A DNA stretch of 64,000 bases from Homarus americanus (GCF_018991925.1 NW_024720773.1:2588577-2652576); one strand, 5' to 3'; numbered from the stretch's first letter, positions 1-12,854 are shown. Made by a program: numbers and translations. The notes: generated by a model from the letters alone, not told the origin.

Positions 1-3000
1 CTACAACAACACATCTGCTACAACAACACATCTACTACAACAACACATCTACTGCAACAACACATCTGCCACAACACATCTACTACAACAACACATCTAC
101 TGCAACAACACATCTACTGCAACAACACATCTACTACCCACCATCTGCTGCAACAACACATCTACTACCCATCTACACAACAACACATCTACTACCACAA
201 CACATCTGCAACAACACATCTGCTGCAACAACACATCTACTACCACAACACATCTACTACAACAACCATCTGCTACCACAACATCTACTACCCACATCTG
301 CTACACAACACATCTACTACAACAACACATCTGCTACCAACAACACATCTACTACAACAACACATCTACTACCACAACACATCTACTACAACAACACATC
401 TACTACAACAACACATCTACTACAACAACACATCTGCTACAACAACACATCTACTACCACAACATCTACTACAACAACACATCTACTACCACAACACATC
501 TACTACAGACACACATCTACTACAACAACACATCTACAACAACACATCTACTACAACAACACATCTACTACAACAACACATCTACTACCAACACATCTAC
601 TACAACAACACATCTACTACCACAACACATCTACTACCACAACACATCTACTACCACAACACATCTACTACAACAACACATCTACTACAACAACACATCT
701 CCTTCAGCAACACATCTACCACAACAACACATCTGCTACTACCACACATCTGCTACAACAACACATCTACTACCACAACACATCTACTACCACAACACAT
801 CTACTGCAACAACACATCTGCACCACAACACATCTACTACCACAACACATCTGCCACAACAACACATCTACTACCACAACACATCTACTGCAACAACACA
901 TCTACTACAACAACACGTCTACTACCTGCATCTACTACCAACAACACCATCTACTACCACAACACACATCTACTACAACAACACATCTACTACAACAACA
1001 CATCTACTACCTACACATCTACTACAACAACACATCTACTACAACAACACATCTACTACAACAACACATCTACTACCACAACACATCTACTGCAACAACA
1101 CATCTACTACCACAACACATCTACTACAAACCAACACATCTACTACACAACACACATCTACTACAACAACACATCTACTACAACAACACATCTACTACAA
1201 CAACACATCTACTACCACAACACATCTGCTACAACCCATCTACTACAACAACACATCTACAACAACACATCTACTACAACAACACATCTACTACAACAAC
1301 ACATCTACTACCCACAACACATCTGCTACAACAACACATCTACTACCACAACACATCTACTACAACACATCTGCTACCACAACACATCTGCAAGCAACAC
1401 ATCTACTGCAACAACACATCTGCTACCTGACACATCTGCTACAACAACACATCTACTACAACAACACATCTGCTACAACAACACATCTACTACCACAACA
1501 CATCTGCAACCCAACACATCTACTGCCACAACATCTGCTGCAACAACACGTCTACTGCCACAACACATCTACCGCATCTACTGCAACATCTCTTTCCCAA
1601 CAACACATCTACTACAACAACACATCTACTACCAACACATCTGCTACAACAACACATCTACTACAACAACACATCTACTACAACAACACATCTACTACCC
1701 CACATCTACTACCACAACACATCTACTACAACAACATCTACTACAACAACACACTCTACTACAACAACACATCTACTACAACAACACATCTACTACAACA
1801 ACACATCTACTACCACAACACATCTCTACAACAACACATCTGCTACCTGCACTCTACTACCAACACATCTGCTACCGACACATCTCCTCACCAGCACATC
1901 TCTGCCACAACACATCTGCTGCAACAACACATCTACTACCAACAGCACATCTACTACAACAACACATCTGCTACAACAACACATCTGCACAACAACACAT
2001 CTACTACCACAACACATCTACTGCAACAACACATCTACTACCACAACACATCTACTACCTCACATCTGCTACACCACAGCACATCTACTACCACAACACA
2101 TCTACTACCTGCCATCTCTACAACAACATCTACTACAACAACACATCTACTACCACAACACATCTACTACCACAACACATCTACTACGCACATCTACTAC
2201 CACAACACATCTACTACCACAACACATCTCTGACATCTACTACAACAACACATCTACTACAACAACACATCTGCTACAACAACACATCTACTACAACAAC
2301 ACATCTACTACCACAACATCTACTACAACAACACATCTACTACACAACACATCTACCACAACACATCTGCTACCATCTGCTACCACAACACATCTACTCC
2401 CGCACCACATCTACTGCAACAACACATCTGCTACAACAACACATCTACTGCAACAACACATCTACTACCACAACACATCTACTACAGCAACACATCTACT
2501 ACCAACAACACATCTACTACCAACACATCTACTACCAACACATCTACTACAACAACACATCTACTACCACAACACATCTACTACCACAACACATCTACTA
2601 CAACAACACATCTACTACCACAACATCTACTACAACAGCACACATCTACAACCAACACATCTACCACAACAACACATCTACTACCACAACACATCTACTA
2701 CCACAACACATCTACAACAACACATCTACTACCACAACACATCTACTACAACAACAACACATCTACTACCACAACACATCTACTACACCTACATCTACTA
2801 CAACAACACATCTACTACAACACATCTACTACAACAACACATCTACTACAACAACACATCTACTACAACAACACATCTGCTACCACAACACATCTCACTG
2901 CAACACATCTGCTACCAACATCTGCTACAACACATCTGCAACAACACATCTGCTGCAACAACACATCTACTGCAACAACACATCTACTACGCAACTCTCT

Positions 3001-6000
3001 ACACAACACATCTACTACCACAACACATCTACTACAACAACACATCTACTACCACAACACATCTACTACAACAACACATCTACTACAACAACACATCTAC
3101 TACAACAACACATCTACTACAACAACACATCTACTGCAACAACACATCTACTACCACAACACATCTACTACCACAACACATCTACTGCAACAACACATCT
3201 ACTACCACAACACATCTGCTACAACAACACATCTGCTACAACAACACATCTGCTACAACAACACATCTACTACCAACAACACATCTACTACAACACGTCT
3301 CCTACCACAACACATCTGCTACAACAACACGTCTACTACCACAACACATCTACTACCACACATCTGCTACAACAACACATCTGCTACAACCAACACATCT
3401 GCTACCACCAGCACATCTGCTACAACAACACATCTACTACAACAACACATCTGCTACCACAACACGTCTGCTACCACAACACATCTGCTACAACAACACA
3501 TCTGCTGCAACAACACATCTACTGCAACAACACATCTACTACCAACAGCACATCTACTGCAACAACACATCTGCTACAGCAACACATCTACTACAACCAA
3601 CACATCTACTACAACAACATCTACTACTACAACACATCTACTACCAGCACATCTACTACCACAACACATCTGCTACCAACAACACATCTACTGCAACAAC
3701 ACATCTACTACAACAACATCTGCTACAACAGCATCTACTACCACAACACATCTACTACCACAACACATCTGCTACACACAACACATCTGCTACAACAACA
3801 CATCTCACTACCACAACGCATCTGCTACTGCACGCATCCTGCACCAACGTCTGCTACCTGGCTGTCTGCTGCACAACGCATCTGCTACGCAAGCACTGCC
3901 TGGCACGTCTGCTACCAGCAACACATCTGCTGCAACAGCGCATCTGCTGCAACGCACGTCTTCTGCAAGACATCTGCTGCAACACGTCTGCTCGCGACAC
4001 ATCTGCTACCGCACGTCTGCTGCTGCACAACACGTCTGCTGCCACAACACGTCTCTGCTACAACACGTCTGCTGCGACATCTGCTGCAACACGCACGTCT
4101 GCTGCCGCCAACGCATCTGCTCGCCGACACGTCTGCTGCCACAACGCGTCTGCTGCATCTGCTGCCACAACATCTGCTACAAACACGTCTGCTGCCGCAC
4201 ACGTCTGCAACCAGCACGTCTGCTGCAACAACGCATCTGCTGCTGACAACGCATCTGCTACAACAGCACGTCTGCTGCAACCACATCTGCTACCGCAACA
4301 CATCTGCTGCACAACAACACGTCTGCTACCACAACACATCTGCTGCCACAACACATCTGCTACAACAACTGCGTCTGCTACCACATCTGCTGCCACAACA
4401 TCTGCTGCAACAACGTATCTGCTACAACAGCTGCATCTACTGCTACAACACATCTGCTGCCACAACGTCTGCTGCAACAACACGTCTGCTACCGCAACAC
4501 ATCTCTGCTACTACACCACGTCTGCTGCAACAACACATCTGCCACAACATCTGCTACCGCCACGTCTCTGCTACCACAACATCTGCTGCACGCGTCTGCT
4601 GCGACAAGCACGTCTGCTGCCGCTGCGCAGCACGTCTGCTGCCTGGCATCTGCTGCGCACCGTCTGCTGCGCACGCGTCTGCTGCAACAGGCGTCTGCTG
4701 CACACGTCTGCTGCCGCAACCGTCTGCTGCCGGCTACTGTCTGCAGCAGCACGTCTGCTGCCACGCATCTGCTGCGCACATCTGCTGCCGCAACGTCTGC
4801 TACCGGCCGTCTGCCGGCCATCTGCCAGCGCGTCTGCTGCCGCGTCTGCTACGGCGCTCTGCTCGCAGTCTGCTGCCACCCGTCTGCTGCTGGCCTCTGC
4901 ACACACGCATCTGCTCCGCATCTGCTGCACCAACACATCTGCTGCAACAGCATCTGCTACACTCTCTCACACTTAGCCGTCTGCTGCCTGGCCTCTGCTG
5001 CAGTGCTACTCTGCCCATCTACAGCATCTGCTGCAACACGTCTGCTACAACACACATCTGCTACCAACGGCATCTCTCAACAACACATCTACTACCTGCT
5101 TACATCTGCTGCAACAGCATCTGCTACCGCAACCACATCTACTGCAACAACGCATCTGCTACACGCACATCTGCCCCTCCCAACCTCTCTTCTACACGCA
5201 TCTACTACAACAACGCATCTACTACAAACATCTCTGCAACACATCTGCTACCAGCTCTGCTACACCACTCTGCTACCACAACACATCTGCTACAACGCAC
5301 TCTACTACAACAACACTCTCTACAACAACCATCTCTACAACAACACATCTCTACAGCAATTTTTTATCTTGCAACCTTCCACCTCTGCAACACTCTGCTG
5401 CAACAACCATCTCTGCAACAACACATCTCTGCCCATCTGCAACACAGTCTGCTGACACTCTGCTACAACACGCATCTGCTACCGCAACGCGTCTGCTGCA
5501 CAACACATCTGCTGCCACAACACATCTACTACAACAACACATCTACAACAACACGTCTACTACAACAACACATCTGCTACAACAACATCTCTACCAGACA
5601 TCTACCACAACCATCTACCACAACATCTACTACCTGACACATCCTACAACAACACATCTGCACAACAACACATCTACTGCTGCACATTTCACAACCTCTC
5701 ACACATCCTCACATCTCCCATCTCAACCCATCTCTACCACTCTAACTCTATCTCACATCTCTCGGCTACATCTACTGCACACCTCTCTCACACCATCTTC
5801 AACTTCTGCTCCAACACATTCTACCACACCTCTACACATCTGCTACACAACACATCTACTACACAACACATCTACTACCAACCATCTGCTACAACACATT
5901 TCTACAACACATCTCTACAACAACACATCTCTACCACAACACATCTACTACCAACACATCTACTCAACACATCTACTACAACAACACATCTACTACAACA

Positions 6001-6065
6001 CACATCTCTCACACACATGTACTACAACAACACATCTACTACAACAACACATCTACTACAACACA
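1..6065. repeat. 17-bp satellite array (ACATCTACTACAACAAC)
   Basis: The sequence is a tandem array of a 17-bp unit, mainly ACATCTACTACAACAAC and ACATCTACTACCACAAC. It is fairly regular up to about 3800. From about 3800 to 5000 the unit becomes GC-rich (ACGTCTGCTGC forms). From about 5000 onward it is ragged, and 5660-5830 is heavily diverged. Missing or extra bases are common. The short antisense reading frames across it are translated repeat and not genes. The array runs off the left edge of the window. Confidence 0.95.
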
Positions 6066-6121
6066 TACATGCAAGTGTGTGTTTTGACTTTTGAATGACT
6101 TATCATCCCCGAGCTACTACA

Positions 6122-6123
<2 letters not shown>

Positions 6124-6182
<59 letters not shown>
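6124..6182. repeat. (TG)n then (CG)n microsatellite
   Basis: About 25 TG dinucleotides run directly into a short CG alternation. It lies just outside the 17-bp satellite. Confidence 0.95.
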
Positions 6183-7095
6183 AGGGGGGGTTAGGTAAAG
6201 TTACTTTACACAATATTATGTTTTTCGTAAAAAAAATTTGGTTAGAATAAATAAGCATAGGCCTAGGTTAGGTCAGGCTACGTAAGGATAGGCTATTGTT
6301 ATTTTATGTTAAGATTTGACTAATTTATCTAATGTTCTGGGTTAACGTTTTTCTTCCTTCTCAATAATGTGAATGTGTTTGTTAGATCTGCCTTAATGTG
6401 TCTTGTCTGAAGGGCTGTTAGTCCTAAGGCCTCCCCAGTCTACTCGACATCATCTTAGTGGCTCCGTGTTACACCTTCTTCAGGGATTTTTAGGTCTTTG
6501 TACTGTATCACTGCGCCTGAGCTACTAAGGACTGTAACTTAACAAAATCATGAATTAATTTAGTAATCAACAAATAAATATTAAGAGGAGACAACAATGG
6601 GTATGCTTGGTTAAAATAGGCTAAGCTATGTTATGTTAGGATATAGGCTATGTTATGTTAGGTTAGATCACGATAGTCTAGGTTACGATGTTTGGTTACT
6701 GAGGATAGGTTAGGTTTAGTGATTTTTGGTTTGGGTGGAGGCTAGAATGGGTTAGGCTATATTAGGATAGGTTATATTAGGTTAGATTAGGATAAATTAT
6801 GTTAGATTTGGTTATTTAAGATTAGATTAGGATAGGTTAGGTTACCTTAAGTGAGGAAGGGTTAGGTTAGGTGAGGAAGGGTAAGATTAGGTTAGGTTGG
6901 GATCGGTTGGGTTAGATTAGGTTGAGTTAGGTAATGTTAAATTAAGTAAGGTTAGGTTACCCTAAATAATGTTAAATTAGGTTATATTTCCTGTAGGTTA
7001 GGCTAGATTAGGTAATGTTAAATTAGGTTATACGGGTTGAGAATCCTTATACGAAATTCCGAAAACCTTTAGTTTTTTCGTGGAACATCACATAC
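6183..7095. other. Non-coding stretch with degenerate TTAGG-like repeats
   Basis: No convincing coding sequence is seen. From about 6600 to 7040 the + strand is dense in GGTTAG, TTAGG and GTTATATT words, resembling diverged copies of the arthropod telomere unit TTAGG. The pattern is too irregular to be a telomere. It is either an interstitial telomere-like repeat or the GGTTA-rich intergenic DNA common in arthropods. Confidence 0.6.
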
Positions 7096-7100
7096 ACCCC

Positions 7101-7186
7101 CTTTATTTTTCAGGGATCAGCCCACCCGGGCACAGGTCACTGACCCACATCAGGGCCTGGGGGGCGAAAGTGTAATAATAATAATA

Positions 7187-7233
<47 letters not shown>

Positions 7234-7377
7234 TATAATAATAATAAATAAAATTTATAATAAAATATACACATAAATAAAATAATAAAATAATAATGAA
7301 AATATTAATAATAATAATAACAACAATAATAATTGTAATAATAAAATAATAACAATAATAATAATAATAATAATAAT

Positions 7378-7436
<59 letters not shown>

Positions 7437-7488
7437 AAACATGAAAAAATGATCAAAAGTGAGAAACACGACCTAGACCTATGAATTA

Positions 7489-7575
<87 letters not shown>

Positions 7576-7671
7576 TTATTATTTTTATTATTATTATTAC
7601 ATTTTCGCCCCCAGGCCCTGATGTGGGTCGGTGACCTGTGCCCGGGTGGCCTGATCCCTGAAAAAAAAAAA
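7101..7671. repeat. Head-to-head pair of TAA-tailed repeats
   Basis: A block of about 72 bp at 7101-7175, with core words CCCGGGCACAGGTCACTGAC and GGGCCTGGGGG, is followed by (TAA)n to about 7440. The same block recurs in reverse complement at 7598-7671, preceded by (TTA)n from about 7487. The two copies therefore face each other with their TAA tails converging. A third copy lies at 22829-22976, again with a TAA tail, so this is a dispersed repeat family whose 3' end is a TAA microsatellite. Confidence 0.8.
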
Positions 7672-7689
7672 TAACTTAACTATTCTGAA

Positions 7690-8159
7690 ATCCGATAGCA
7701 GCTAACCTGCCAATGTACTGACAGATTGAAACTTCTTAAATGTGTAGTGGGGTACATCCCATATTGTGGAGCTAATATTAGATTTGTTGAAACAATGTAC
7801 CAAGGCTATATAAGATTTTTGATAGATTACCACGCACCAGCTCTGGTCCTTCGTGACGGGAAAGGCATTGACAAGCTCGAAAAAATTTAGAAAACCCCCC
7901 CACATTATTATCATAGGCTGTACCAATAGCACTTAAATACTGTACTTAATATGAGGAAAGAACTAGGTAATAATGCAGCTGTACGTTAGATTTTCGATAA
8001 ATTTCACGCTAAAATTTACCTAGCAAAAGGTTGCAAAATATTGAAACTGAAATTATTTTCTGTTTATATACACTAAAATCTACCAAAAAAGTGATGGGCC
8101 ATTAGTTTTAGCTGATCTTCCCTCCTATGACACACCCTACTAGGTATACCCAGTGTCAG
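7690..8159. other. AT-rich stretch, nothing recognised
   Basis: No domain-like translation, RNA gene or clear repeat is seen. It may be the upstream part of the LINE whose recognisable sequence begins near 8160. Confidence 0.5.
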
Positions 8160-8590
8160 AGATAGAATAATTGAAGTCAACCTCATGATAGCCCTGAGGC
8201 TTTTGCATGGTGATCCTGATAACATTGTTTCCTTATACTGAAGTTGCTAGAATGTATGAACCATGGGACTGGTGAATCTAAATGGATCCAAACTACAGCT
8301 ACACATATGAAGATGTTTGGACTAGACCACCTGTACAAAGTTGAGACACAACAGCGCTTCCCTCCACCCTGGCGGACAGTTCCCTTCGATATCACAATAC
8401 CGACTTATCCGCTTAAAAGATTTATTATACAAAGTATTTATCTCCAACACACTGCCAAAGTGAGAGCTCTTGAACACATACACACCTTACAGACTGATGA
8501 TAACATCACACAGACCATCTACAGTATTCTACACTGATGGATCTCTTAACACTGCCTGCAGCTGCGGGTCAGGTCGTGTTGCGTCTCTGT
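8160..8590 (+). mobile_element. RNase H LINE (I/Jockey-like), left piece: end of RT and start of RNase H
   Basis: Translation gives a linker of the kind seen after the reverse transcriptase domain in RNase H-bearing non-LTR elements (HGTGESKW, WRTVPFD). A frame change then leads to FYTDGSLN near 8528-8551, the first catalytic aspartate motif of an RNase H fold. The domain stops abruptly and resumes at about 12865 with AIVVTQPNG, so a later CR1 insertion split it. The far end of the same family recurs on the minus strand at 43329-44040. The exact clade is not certain. An RNase H domain plus a C-terminal zinc knuckle fits the I group best. Confidence 0.65.
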
Positions 8591-8814
8591 AACAAAGCGT
8601 GTTTAGCACTCGGGCCTTCGTTGTTGAGTGGCAGAAATTGGACAGTGATCGTCTTAGTAATGTGAAAGTGAAAATCGATGTAGGATTTTTAATGCTAGAC
8701 GCGATTATATATTTGAAAACTCAATCTCCACCGATTTGGAGGTACAGCCCAGGTCAAGATGCCTACAACCACAAAATCATTGCCATATGACAAAAATTTT
8801 ATTTTATTTTTATA
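8591..8814. other. Unassigned sequence between the split LINE and CR1 copy B1
   Basis: A 63-codon frame exists here but matches nothing I recognise. The sequence may be the 5' end of CR1 copy B1 or host LINE. It ends in a T-rich run before 8815. Confidence 0.35.
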
Positions 8815-9700
8815 TTTTTTTACGGAGTTGTGGTCACGGCTGTGATAAAGGCCAACCAGGGAGTGAAGTACTGTGCCTTTAGTTAAATCATTTCATAGTG
8901 TCATCAGTGACCGCGGAAGAGGTTGTAAATAACTTAAAGTGAATACAAATTGGCAAGCAAGCTGGAAAGGCACCACTGCCAGCTGAAACCAAGTCGGGTT
9001 ATAGGTGCCACAGAGACTTTAAATTTTATTTTGTTTGTGTGCTTTCTTATGGACTAAAACTGTGCCTACAATCCACCATTCACAGGGAGATACAGTGTAA
9101 ACAGTGATAGCACAAAGAGATATAGTCGTCGATGAGAAGTGGACAAGAAATTATAAGAAAATAATAGTTAAAATAAAAAAATCCACAAGCTTGGCTATCC
9201 TGAAAGGCATTCTATTAGCGCCCTAAAGAATTTTTTTTCTGTGTTTCTAAAGGACTGAGTGGGCGTAAATAATCAGTTATTCATAGCAAAATGCTGTGTA
9301 CATAGAGATAGCACATAGATACCGACAAATGGCCGAGGTGGAGTGAAAAAAAAAGAGAAGAAAAACAGAAGACAACTATAAAGAAAATACTGGACGCACA
9401 GAGTGCCGAGGAGGTTGACACACCAACAGGAGGCAGTTAGGTTTTATTTATTAATATTTTTGTTCTTTCTTTTTAAATAGGTGTATATCTGTACACAGTC
9501 TGCACCCCTCCAACAGCAACATCCATGAGGGGTACGAAACCTGGGGCTGAAGCGGCACCAGGAAATCTGTCGACAGGTGATTACTGCAGGTGACGACGGA
9601 TGTAGATGGTACAGACCTGACCAATACAGAGTTTAGGACGATACAAGTTGCCGTAAAGCATGGCGGCTGATGCTGGTATTGCCCTGACTGCATAGTCAAG

Positions 9701-9928
9701 GTGAGAGACGCGATTGCAAGCCATAGGGAAACGTGTTCCCTAGGGACGAACATAGATGAAGCTGGAGCCTTGCTGGTTGCCAAACTTGAACAAGTTGGGG
9801 AAGAGATCCTTGCTAAGACTGAGGAAGTAGCCGATAGAATGGAGGTGGTTGCTAAGAGGAGTTATGCTCAGGCCTTAACAGGGCCACGGAGAGTAATGCA
9901 GGATCAGAACAGGTTCTACAGCAGCTAA
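9701..9928 (+). pseudogene. CR1 family B ORF1 remnant (coiled coil)
   Basis: A 75-codon frame reads through a charged heptad-like stretch (VAKLEQVGEEILAKTEEVAD, then RMEVVAKRSYAQAL) and stops at 9928. This fits the coiled-coil region of an ORF1 protein, the RNA-binding chaperone of LINEs. ORF1 is broken here. The next frame (9955) starts with its continuation, RNNVIVFGV, a motif typical of the RRM-like domain in L1-type ORF1 proteins. Confidence 0.55.
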
Positions 9929-9954
9929 GGACTCCGAAGAAGTGTGTCAACGAG

Positions 9955-11478
9955 ATGACAACTAGCGGACCTACTGTTAGTGGAGAGGAGGAACAACGGG
10001 AACGTTTCCAGCACAGGAACAATGTAATAGTTTTTGGAGTCCTTGAGAGAATGGACCCAGAGGAATGTGAGTTCAGTATTGCTGTATATGACTCATTTAC
10101 GAAACTTTCTCAAGAAATTTGCAAGAGGGGTGTGGTTATCTATGCTAGGCAAGAACTTAGAGCCAGCCAGGCGAGGGTACAGGGAGAGGATGTTTATGAA
10201 GAGTCCAAGTGGTGTAAAATTAAACTAAAGGGAGGGGACTTACTTATTGTCGGGTGTATCTACAGATCCCCAATCTGTGGCCCACTAAGTCAAAGAAACT
10301 TAAGAGCCTTAATAGACAACGCAGCGATGCTCAACCCTAGCCACCTCCTTATCACGGGGGACTTTAACTATGGCGACATCGACTGGAGAAACGAGTTCAC
10401 TCCAAATGACTTGAATAACCCTGCTACTCTTTTTGTAGAAACTCTGAGAGATAATTTTCTGTTCCAACATGTTAGAGACCCGACACATTACAGAGGGGAG
10501 CAAACACCCAAGCCACTAGACCTCATCATAACAAACGAGGAGGGTATGGTGGGCAAACTGGAACACCTTACCCCAGTTGGCATCAGTCACCATGTAGTGT
10601 TGTCATTCAGATTTAACTGTTACCTAGTTCATGATAAAGCCAGGCCAAGGTGCAAATATTATAAGGGAAATTACGACGGGATGGGGGAAGAGATGAGGGG
10701 TATCCACTGGCGTGACTCACTAAGGCACAAGAACGCAGACACTACGCTGAATATCATAACTATTAAAGTGACCCATTTGATCGATAAATGTATACCCAAG
10801 ACCAAACCCAGTGCCTCTTGGAATACAAGGGGACCCCTACACATGAACCATGCGGCGGTCGACAAAGTTAAGAAGACAACCCAAAAATTCAAGACGTGGG
10901 TTAGGTCAAACGATGAGCAGGACAGGAGGATGTATGCAAGGGCCAGAAACCAAGCAAAGGCAGAGTGTAGAAGGGCTGAAAAGGAGTTCCAGAGGCTGAT
11001 TGCAAGCGAGGTCAAGTCAAACCCAAAGGCGTTTTACCGCTATGCAAAGTCAAAATTAAAAACGCGAGTAGGAGTATCAGACCAGAGGCTTGAAGATGGT
11101 AGTTACGCAGATTCTGACCAGGATAAAGCTGAGGCATTGAACAGCTTCTTTTACGCGGTGTTCACAAGAGAGGATGCGATTAACCTTCCTGCGTTTGAGG
11201 ACAGACGGGTCGACATACCACTGACCCACATTGTGTTCACAAAAGATGGTATTAGAAATAAACTGTCAAAGCTAAAGGTCCATAAGAGTCCCGGCCCTGA
11301 TATGGTGCATCCCAGAGCGTTAAGAGAGTTGTGCAACGAGCTTGCCGAGCCCCTGAAGATCCTGTTCTGTAAATGCCTGGATGAACAAAAGGTTCCCAGT
11401 GATTGGAAGAAAATGGCTTATGTGAGTCCTATCTTCAAAAAGGGCGAACGTCACTCCACGAACAACTATATAGACTGA
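9955..11478 (+). CDS. CR1 family B fused ORF1/ORF2 (partial endonuclease plus start of RT)
   Basis: This 507-codon frame belongs to the retrotransposon, not to a host gene. Residues 1-30 are ORF1 (RNNVIVFGVL at 21-30). At residues 31-33 it jumps into the endonuclease of ORF2 (DPEECEFSIA). Copy B3 (39363-41690, minus) shows several hundred bases between these points, so the fusion comes from an internal deletion that removed the end of ORF1 and the N-terminal endonuclease motifs. The APE-type endonuclease motif GDFN is at 135-138. The usual SDH motif reads SHH at 211-213. A basic linker follows, then RT motifs KSPGPD (444-449) and PIFKKGERHSTNNY (492-505), before a stop where RPVSL would be expected. 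The protein would lack both a complete endonuclease and the RT catalytic core. Confidence 0.75.
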   Translation: MTTSGPTVSGEEEQRERFQHRNNVIVFGVLERMDPEECEFSIAVYDSFTKLSQEICKRGVVIYARQELRASQARVQGEDVYEESKWCKIKLKGGDLLIVGCIYRSPICGPLSQRNLRALIDNAAMLNPSHLLITGDFNYGDIDWRNEFTPNDLNNPATLFVETLRDNFLFQHVRDPTHYRGEQTPKPLDLIITNEEGMVGKLEHLTPVGISHHVVLSFRFNCYLVHDKARPRCKYYKGNYDGMGEEMRGIHWRDSLRHKNADTTLNIITIKVTHLIDKCIPKTKPSASWNTRGPLHMNHAAVDKVKKTTQKFKTWVRSNDEQDRRMYARARNQAKAECRRAEKEFQRLIASEVKSNPKAFYRYAKSKLKTRVGVSDQRLEDGSYADSDQDKAEALNSFFYAVFTREDAINLPAFEDRRVDIPLTHIVFTKDGIRNKLSKLKVHKSPGPDMVHPRALRELCNELAEPLKILFCKCLDEQKVPSDWKKMAYVSPIFKKGERHSTNNYID

Positions 11479-12850
11479 TGAGCCTGACCACCATACAGGG
11501 TAATATGTAAAGTACTTGAGAGTATTATCAGAGATGCCGTGATGGAACATTTTACTACGAAACAACCTTGTAAAGGATTGCCAGCACGGTTTTATGCCGG
11601 GGCGCTCCTGCTTCACACAATTGCACAAGGTATTAGATATTTGAACCCATATTCTGGAACGGGGTGGTAATATCGACAATATATACCTAGATTTTGCCAA
11701 GGCTTTCGACAGTGTACCCCTTGAAAGGCTGAAAATCAAACTGGAAGGGTACGGAAATCGGGGAAATGTCCTAACGTGGATAGAAGACTTTCTACATGAT
11801 CGCAAGCAGTGTGTGGTGATTAATGGCACGAAATCATCTGTACCTGTCACAAGCGGGGTACCATAGGGCAGTGTATTGGTCCCGCTGTTGTTTGTTTGCT
11901 TCATAAATGACATGCCTGACGCTGTACACTCCTCCATACAAATGTTTGCGGATGATGCCAAGTTATTTCGGGAAATCAAGAACCAAGCAGACTGTGAAGA
12001 GCTGCAGAAGGACCTCTGTGGGCTCCAAGAATGGTCGAAGAAATGGCTGCTGAGATTCAACATCACGAATGTAAGAGGATGCACCTGGGACGTACCAGCG
12101 GTAAGGAGGCGTATCATATGTCCCAACGGGATGAAGAAACTGCACTATTTGAGACTAAATGTGAGAAGGACCTAGGTGTGGATGTTGACAATGAGCTGAA
12201 GTTCTCGGGTTATTGCGAGAAGAAGGTAAATCAGGCAAATAAATTATTAGGTTTTTAAGAAGGTCGTTCAGATATCGTGACTATCTTCAAGAGTGAAGTG
12301 ATTCCCCATCTGGAGTACTGTCACCCCGTCTGGTCCCCGAGATATGCTAGGGACTGTCAGTTGGTTGAAAATGTTCAAAGGAGGGCCACCCAGATTGGTG
12401 CCTGCACTTCGGCACCTCACCTACACTGAGAGATTGGAGCGCCTGAACTGCCTTGCTTATACTTCAGACGGGTAAGGGGTGACCTAATTGAGGTGTATAA
12501 GCATCTCAAGGGGCACTACTCAGTCGAGTGTCCTTACCTGGGGCTAGCGGACTCTCACCCCACAAAGGGTCACAGCTCAAAATTGAAGAAGCCGCAGGTC
12601 CAGAAAACTGTGAGGGCAAACTTTTTCAGAGTGAAAATTGTGAACTCTTGGAACAATCTGCCAGAAAGTGTTGTGACGGCAGTGTGTATGAGCTCTTTCA
12701 AGACCAGACTTGACCAACACTGGAGCAGGTTCAGGTTCATTCAGGAGCCGGTGCCTGCCCAGTACCTGCCACCAGTGTGTAACAGAAACGTGACAGATCG
12801 CCGAAGCGGTTAACGAGCCGATCAGTGGTGAAGAGGATAAAAGTAAAAGT
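11479..12850 (+). pseudogene. CR1 family B reverse transcriptase remainder and 3' UTR
   Basis: Frameshifted pieces give YLDFAKAFDSVP (about 11686-11720), the catalytic block with the first RT aspartate, then TSGVP, a stop, and GSVL near 11855, and MFADDAKLFRE near 11943, which holds the catalytic ADD. The C-terminal region with HPVWSPRYARDCQLVENVQR-like sequence lies around 12330-12400. The end of the 3' region (12790-12850) carries the family's terminal GAGGATAAAAGT. At least three frame breaks and a stop in the VPQGS box show that it is dead. Confidence 0.75.
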
Positions 12851-12854
12851 AAAG

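Larger units (their letters stand above)
8815..12850 (+). mobile_element. CR1-type LINE, family B, copy B1 (near full length, decayed)
   Basis: This is a non-LTR retrotransposon on the + strand inserted into the RNase H domain of another LINE. From 5' to 3' it holds an untranslated leader (about 8815-9500), a broken ORF1 with a coiled coil (about 9500-9930), a long ORF (9955-11478), and frameshifted reverse transcriptase remains. The 3' end reads GAGGATAAAAGTAAAAGTAAA, the terminal signature shared by every family B copy here (near 13930, 30115, 36880 and 39362). Stops and frameshifts make it inactive. The 5' boundary is estimated. Confidence 0.8.

Noticed and set aside
1..6065. CRISPR array
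   Set aside because: The repeats are directly tandem, with no unique spacers and no cas genes, and the genome is eukaryotic. The same applies to the arrays at 23818, 30234, 42613, 48225 and 54100.
6600..7040. Telomere
   Set aside because: TTAGG-like words are scattered among other sequence and flanked by ordinary repeats on both sides. It is interstitial or merely GGTTA-rich DNA.
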